Source: Rhizobium sp. FKY42
GTDB taxonomy: Bacteria; Pseudomonadota; Alphaproteobacteria; Rhizobiales; Rhizobiaceae
Assembly (NCBI RefSeq): GCF_005222835.1
Contig: NZ_STGA01000029.1
Coordinates: 682,001 to 746,000 of the forward strand
Direction: 5' to 3'
DNA length: 64,000 bases
The position numbers were made by a program, and so were the translations under genes. Below are positions 60,224 to 64,000 of this stretch, one piece after another (the first letter of the stretch is position 1; each line of letters starts with the position of its first letter). The notes under the pieces were generated by a model. The model was given only the letters and a program-made list of their open reading frames with translations, searched no databases and was not told the origin of the DNA.

Positions 60224-60366
60224 TTGCAACACATCCTAACCTCTTTCATCATGCTGATTTTGCTTATTTTCTAGCGTCATTTCGCAATGCAATGTAAATC
60301 TTCTCTCATCGAAGCGCAGCGAAGGCCTTCATCCTTAGCTGCGGAAACATATCGGGAGAGAGCATC

Positions 60367-61656
<1,290 letters not shown>

Positions 61657-61662
61657 GCTCAC

Positions 61663-61704
61663 GAAGCCTCGCCCTCCCCAACCTGACCTCAAGGGCGAGG
61701 CTTC
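61663..61704 (+). promoter_or_regulatory. Perfect 13-pair hairpin after aceA
   Basis: GAAGCCTCGCCCT (61663-61675) and AGGGCGAGGCTTC (61692-61704) are exact complements with a 16-base loop. No T-run follows, so it is probably an mRNA-stabilising or attenuating element between aceA and the small gene downstream rather than a true terminator. Confidence 0.7.
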
Positions 61705-61754
61705 AATCCAATCTGAAAGTATTCAAGAACCCCCAACACAAGAGGAGAAATGCC

Positions 61755-61991
61755 ATGACACCCCAGACCCGAGTCAAGGAACGCGCCGAAGAACAGGCGA
61801 CATCCATGAGCGCCGACCAGCAATCCGCCATCCGCATACTTGCAAACGAACTGCACCGGCTGAACCACGCCGTGATGAAAGCGGTAGAGGCAGGCGTTTC
61901 GGTTGAGCTTGTCCGCTCAGCCCGCCACCATGGCGGAAACGGTAACTGGGGCGACCTCATGACACCGGTTGTCGTTGCTCAGCCTCGGTAG
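61755..61991 (+). CDS. Small hypothetical protein downstream of aceA
   Basis: A 78-residue soluble protein with two helical blocks (QQSAIRILANELHRLNHAVMKAVEAGVSVELVRSARHHG) and a polar end. GAGGAG lies nine bases before the ATG. It lies behind aceA after a hairpin, and its own terminator follows at 62016, so it likely shares the isocitrate lyase transcript. I recognise no named domain. Confidence 0.7.
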   Translation: MTPQTRVKERAEEQATSMSADQQSAIRILANELHRLNHAVMKAVEAGVSVELVRSARHHGGNGNWGDLMTPVVVAQPR

Positions 61992-62015
61992 AGCCTATAC
62001 GACATCAGACACAAC

Positions 62016-62047
62016 AAAGGGCGGGTCTGGACGATCCGCCCTTTTTG
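62016..62047 (+). terminator. Terminator of the aceA operon
   Basis: AAAGGGCGG and CCGCCCTTT arms around a short loop, followed by a T-run. It lies 25 bases past the stop of the small gene. Confidence 0.85.
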
Positions 62048-62203
62048 TAACCTTTCAGGTGAGAACGGGCGGAGCGGCACCATACGGCGACTGTCTCGCC
62101 AAAGCAGAATTGCTGCGCACGTTCTTTGAAAACAGCGACTTGCGCTGCACGCAAGGCGCTTTTCCGGTTGGTCTCACCCAAGAAACCGGGCTGAGAATTC
62201 CTA

Positions 62204-62326
62204 TCAAAGAGACAAGCAGAGAAGTGCCAGACTAGCAAAACCGGACACTGCGAGAAGACGGAGGCGGAATTGCGCCTGGTCCTTTGCGATGGTGAGAGCG
62301 ATGGCACGTGCACGTTGTTTCTGCAT
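62204..62326 (-). CDS. Possible small single-pass membrane peptide
   Basis: A 40-residue frame starting MQKQRARAIALTIAKDQAQF and ending with a hydrophobic helix LRLLAVSGFASLALLCLSL. AGAGGA lies close before the ATG. The basic-then-hydrophobic layout resembles small membrane proteins of rhizobia, but the length gives little statistical support and I recognise no family. Confidence 0.3.
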   Translation of the reverse strand: MQKQRARAIALTIAKDQAQFRLRLLAVSGFASLALLCLSL

Positions 62327-62483
62327 GGCATGATCCTCTGACTGATACGCTACGCTCGATTGGTCTCGAGCTGCGTGATGGCTTACGTACCAACTAACGC
62401 AGGAGATCAGCATGGGACACGAGACTTAACAACTCCTGAAGGTACGGGGAGAGGCGATTGTCTCTGATGCGCACATAGTAAAG

Positions 62484-62510
62484 AACCTCCCAACTTTACG
62501 CCGGGAGGTT
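62484..62510. repeat. Inverted repeat, possible terminator
   Basis: AACCTCCC (62484-62491) and GGGAGGTT (62503-62510) pair around an 11-base loop. The minus-strand side is followed by TTCTTTACT, so weak termination of the chemotaxis gene is possible. Confidence 0.4.
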
Positions 62511-62595
62511 CAAGGCTACATCTCAAGGACGATGGCAGAAAATCGTTTCCGCATGTACCTGAAACAAGGAAACGGCCCGTTTCGTAGACTTCCAC

Positions 62596-62640
62596 GCATT
62601 TCCGGACGGAAAACCGGAAGCCACTTTTCCTGGAAATGCT
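62596..62640. repeat. REP-like palindromic element, copy 2
   Basis: A 45-base copy of the element at 25633, beginning GCATTTCCGGACGGAAAACC and ending CACTTTTCCTGGAAATGCT. The flanks (TTCCAC before, CT after) are shared with copy 3, so copies 2 and 3 form a tandem unit with a 56-base period. Confidence 0.85.
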
Positions 62641-62651
62641 CTTGATTCCAC

Positions 62652-62696
62652 GCATTTCCGGACGGAAAACCGGAAGCCACTTTTCCTGGAAATGCT
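62652..62696. repeat. REP-like palindromic element, copy 3
   Basis: Second member of the tandem, identical in its 45 bases to copy 2 and ending one base before the stop codon of the chemotaxis receptor. It may serve as the 3' hairpin of that gene. Confidence 0.85.
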
Positions 62697-64000
62697 CTAT
62701 GCCGCCCGATGCCTGCCGTAACCGTGCTGGACCGTAGCCTGAGAAGCGACCTTGAACTGCTGCAGCAGTTCGACCAGTTGATCTGCCTCGTCTGCAAGCT
62801 GACGGCTGGCGGCACTGGTTTCTTCCACCATGGCCGCGTTCTGCTGGGTCAGCTGGTCCATCTGGTTCACGGCACCGTTGACTTCCTGCAGAGCCGAAGA
62901 CTGATCACGCGACGCATGCGCAATGCTTTCGACCTGCTGCGCGATACGCGTGACCTGATCGCCGATCGTCTCCAAAGCCTGTCCCGTCTGCTGGACAAGA
63001 TCAGACCCCTTGTCCACTTCGATCGTCGAAGCGGTGATCAATTCCTTGATCTCCTTGGCTGCACCCGCAGAACGCTGCGCCAGTTCGCGCACTTCCTGGG
63101 CAACCACAGCAAAGCCCTTTCCGGCTTCTCCTGCGCGTGCAGCTTCCACACCGGCATTCAGCGCCAGCAGGTTTGTCTGGAAGGCAATCGCATCGATGAC
63201 TTCCGTGATCTGACCGATTTTTTGCGAAGCACCTTCGATGCGCTGCATCGCTGATACGGCATTGCGAACGATGATCAGCGATCCATCCGTATTGCGACGC
63301 GTGTCATCAACGATGGCATGTGCCTCGCGCGCCCGGTCGGCTGCGGAGCGAACATTCGAGGTTACCTCGCTGACGGCTGCCGCAGTCTGCTCCAACGAAG
63401 CAGCCTGCGTTTCAGTGCGCCGCGACAGGTCGTCAGTCGATTGCGACATCTGTCGGACATTACCCTGAATGGCGACAACATTTTCCTGAATGAGACCGAT
63501 GGTATCCTGCAGGCGCGTCAACGACTTGTTGAAATCGACACGCAGCTGTTCCAGTCGCCCCACAAACGGCGTGTCGATCGTGGAGGACACATCTCCTGCA
63601 GCCAGCCTTTCCAGACCCTGGGCGAGCGCACCGACTGCGAACTGGATCTGACGGTCGGCCTCCTGCTTCTCAAGCTCATTGCGGCGGCGCTCTTCATCTG
63701 CTGCCGCGCGCTCCTGCTCGCCGGCGGTTTCGATACGAACCTTCTCTTGTGCGTTTTCCTTGAAAACACCGAGAGCACGGGCCATATCGCCGATCTCATC
63801 ACGGCGCTGCTCGCCTTCGATAGAAGTCTCGAGATCACCCGATGCAAGGCGGCGCATGGCAGCAGAGATCGCGAGGATCGGCCCCTTGAAGGTAAAGACA
63901 AGCCCGATACCCGCAAAGATAGCCACCAGGATACCCAGCATCATGGCTGTCACAGAAATCTGATTGGCCTTGTCGCGCTCGGCGCCAGCTGCATCCCGCT
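62697..64000 (-). CDS. Methyl-accepting chemotaxis protein, N-terminus beyond the right edge
   Basis: The frame is open to the window edge, so the N-terminal ligand-binding part is missing. Visible are a transmembrane helix ([18 protein letters not shown]), a HAMP domain ([24 protein letters not shown]), a second HAMP-like segment ([15 protein letters not shown]), and the signalling domain with the conserved hairpin tip [37 protein letters not shown]. It would couple to CheA/CheW for tactic responses. The C-terminal tail ends without the NWETF receptor-tether sequence. The ligand cannot be told from what is present. Confidence 0.93.
   Translation of the reverse strand, partial: RDAAGAERDKANQISVTAMMLGILVAIFAGIGLVFTFKGPILAISAAMRRLASGDLETSIEGEQRRDEIGDMARALGVFKENAQEKVRIETAGEQERAAADEERRRNELEKQEADRQIQFAVGALAQGLERLAAGDVSSTIDTPFVGRLEQLRVDFNKSLTRLQDTIGLIQENVVAIQGNVRQMSQSTDDLSRRTETQAASLEQTAAAVSEVTSNVRSAADRAREAHAIVDDTRRNTDGSLIIVRNAVSAMQRIEGASQKIGQITEVIDAIAFQTNLLALNAGVEAARAGEAGKGFAVVAQEVRELAQRSAGAAKEIKELITASTIEVDKGSDLVQQTGQALETIGDQVTRIAQQVESIAHASRDQSSALQEVNGAVNQMDQLTQQNAAMVEETSAASRQLADEADQLVELLQQFKVASQATVQHGYGRHRAA

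Larger units (their letters stand above)
61992..62696. other. Region between the aceA operon and the chemotaxis receptor
   Basis: About 700 bases with a terminator at 62016-62047, a possible small membrane peptide gene at 62204-62326, an inverted repeat at 62484-62510 (AACCTCCC/GGGAGGTT) and two tandem REP-like elements at the right end. Nothing else coding is convincing. Confidence 0.4.

Noticed and set aside
62005-62331. A 108-codon frame between the aceA terminator and the receptor
   Set aside because: Runs through the terminator hairpin and shows no coding features; a shorter frame inside the region is kept only as a low-confidence peptide.

Overview
The window is chromosomal DNA from a Rhizobiaceae member, most like Agrobacterium/Rhizobium. 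The evidence is a RirA regulator with its three iron-sulfur cysteines and an IRO box beside it, a tRNA-His of the alphaproteobacterial type (A73, no G-1), PHA phasin, ScfR/isocitrate lyase, MmsA and a PdhS-type cell-cycle kinase. A secreted pectate lyase suggests plant association. I could not identify the species.

Layout. 1-6.4 kb is housekeeping: guaB (cut by the left edge), a secreted metallo-beta-lactamase-fold hydrolase, a DHA2 exporter, rlmE and a Ppx/GppA phosphatase with a long basic N-terminal tail. 6.7-20.2 kb is an accessory block downstream of tRNA-Gln. It holds an integrase stub, an Mrr remnant, a free-standing Mrr-type winged-helix protein, a complete type I restriction-modification system (hsdR-hsdM-hsdS, minus strand), an arsenic cluster (arsR-arsC-acr3-arsC2-arsH on plus; arsR2-MFS on minus; a divergent DUF6428 gene) and a broken MmgE/PrpD gene. 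20.3-25.5 kb returns to a core-like set: GreA-like factor, pseudouridine synthase, PrmB, an SDR with a degenerate active site, a PuuR-like regulator and an omega-amino acid:pyruvate aminotransferase.

25.6-43.8 kb is metabolic and regulatory. It has a DUF429-like/ureidoglycine aminohydrolase continuous reading frame, an MHS transporter behind a hairpin-rich leader, a semialdehyde dehydrogenase, rpsU, pectate lyase, two FAD amine/amino-acid oxidoreductases, an iron-binding protein gene divergent from rirA, an AbrB-type membrane protein, a TetR regulator, mmsA with its divergent LysR regulator, and tRNA-His. 44-64 kb holds phasin, a 1285-residue sensor kinase, an iron-type ABC permease, acetoacetyl-CoA synthetase, AsmA, potFGHI (putrescine import), ScfR with divergent aceA, and a chemotaxis receptor cut by the right edge.

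How parts fit together: putrescine import, the amine oxidase, the omega-aminotransferase and MmsA are scattered but could form a polyamine to beta-alanine to acetyl-CoA route. Acetoacetyl-CoA synthetase, phasin and isocitrate lyase fit PHB and C2 metabolism. Several divergent gene pairs carry clear inverted repeats that are probably operators. I found no CRISPR array, no intact transposase and no clearly new multi-gene system. The strongest unexplained signals are the structured leader before the MHS transporter, the perfect hairpin burying the SDR ribosome binding site, the DUF429-AllE continuous frame and a REP-like palindrome family.
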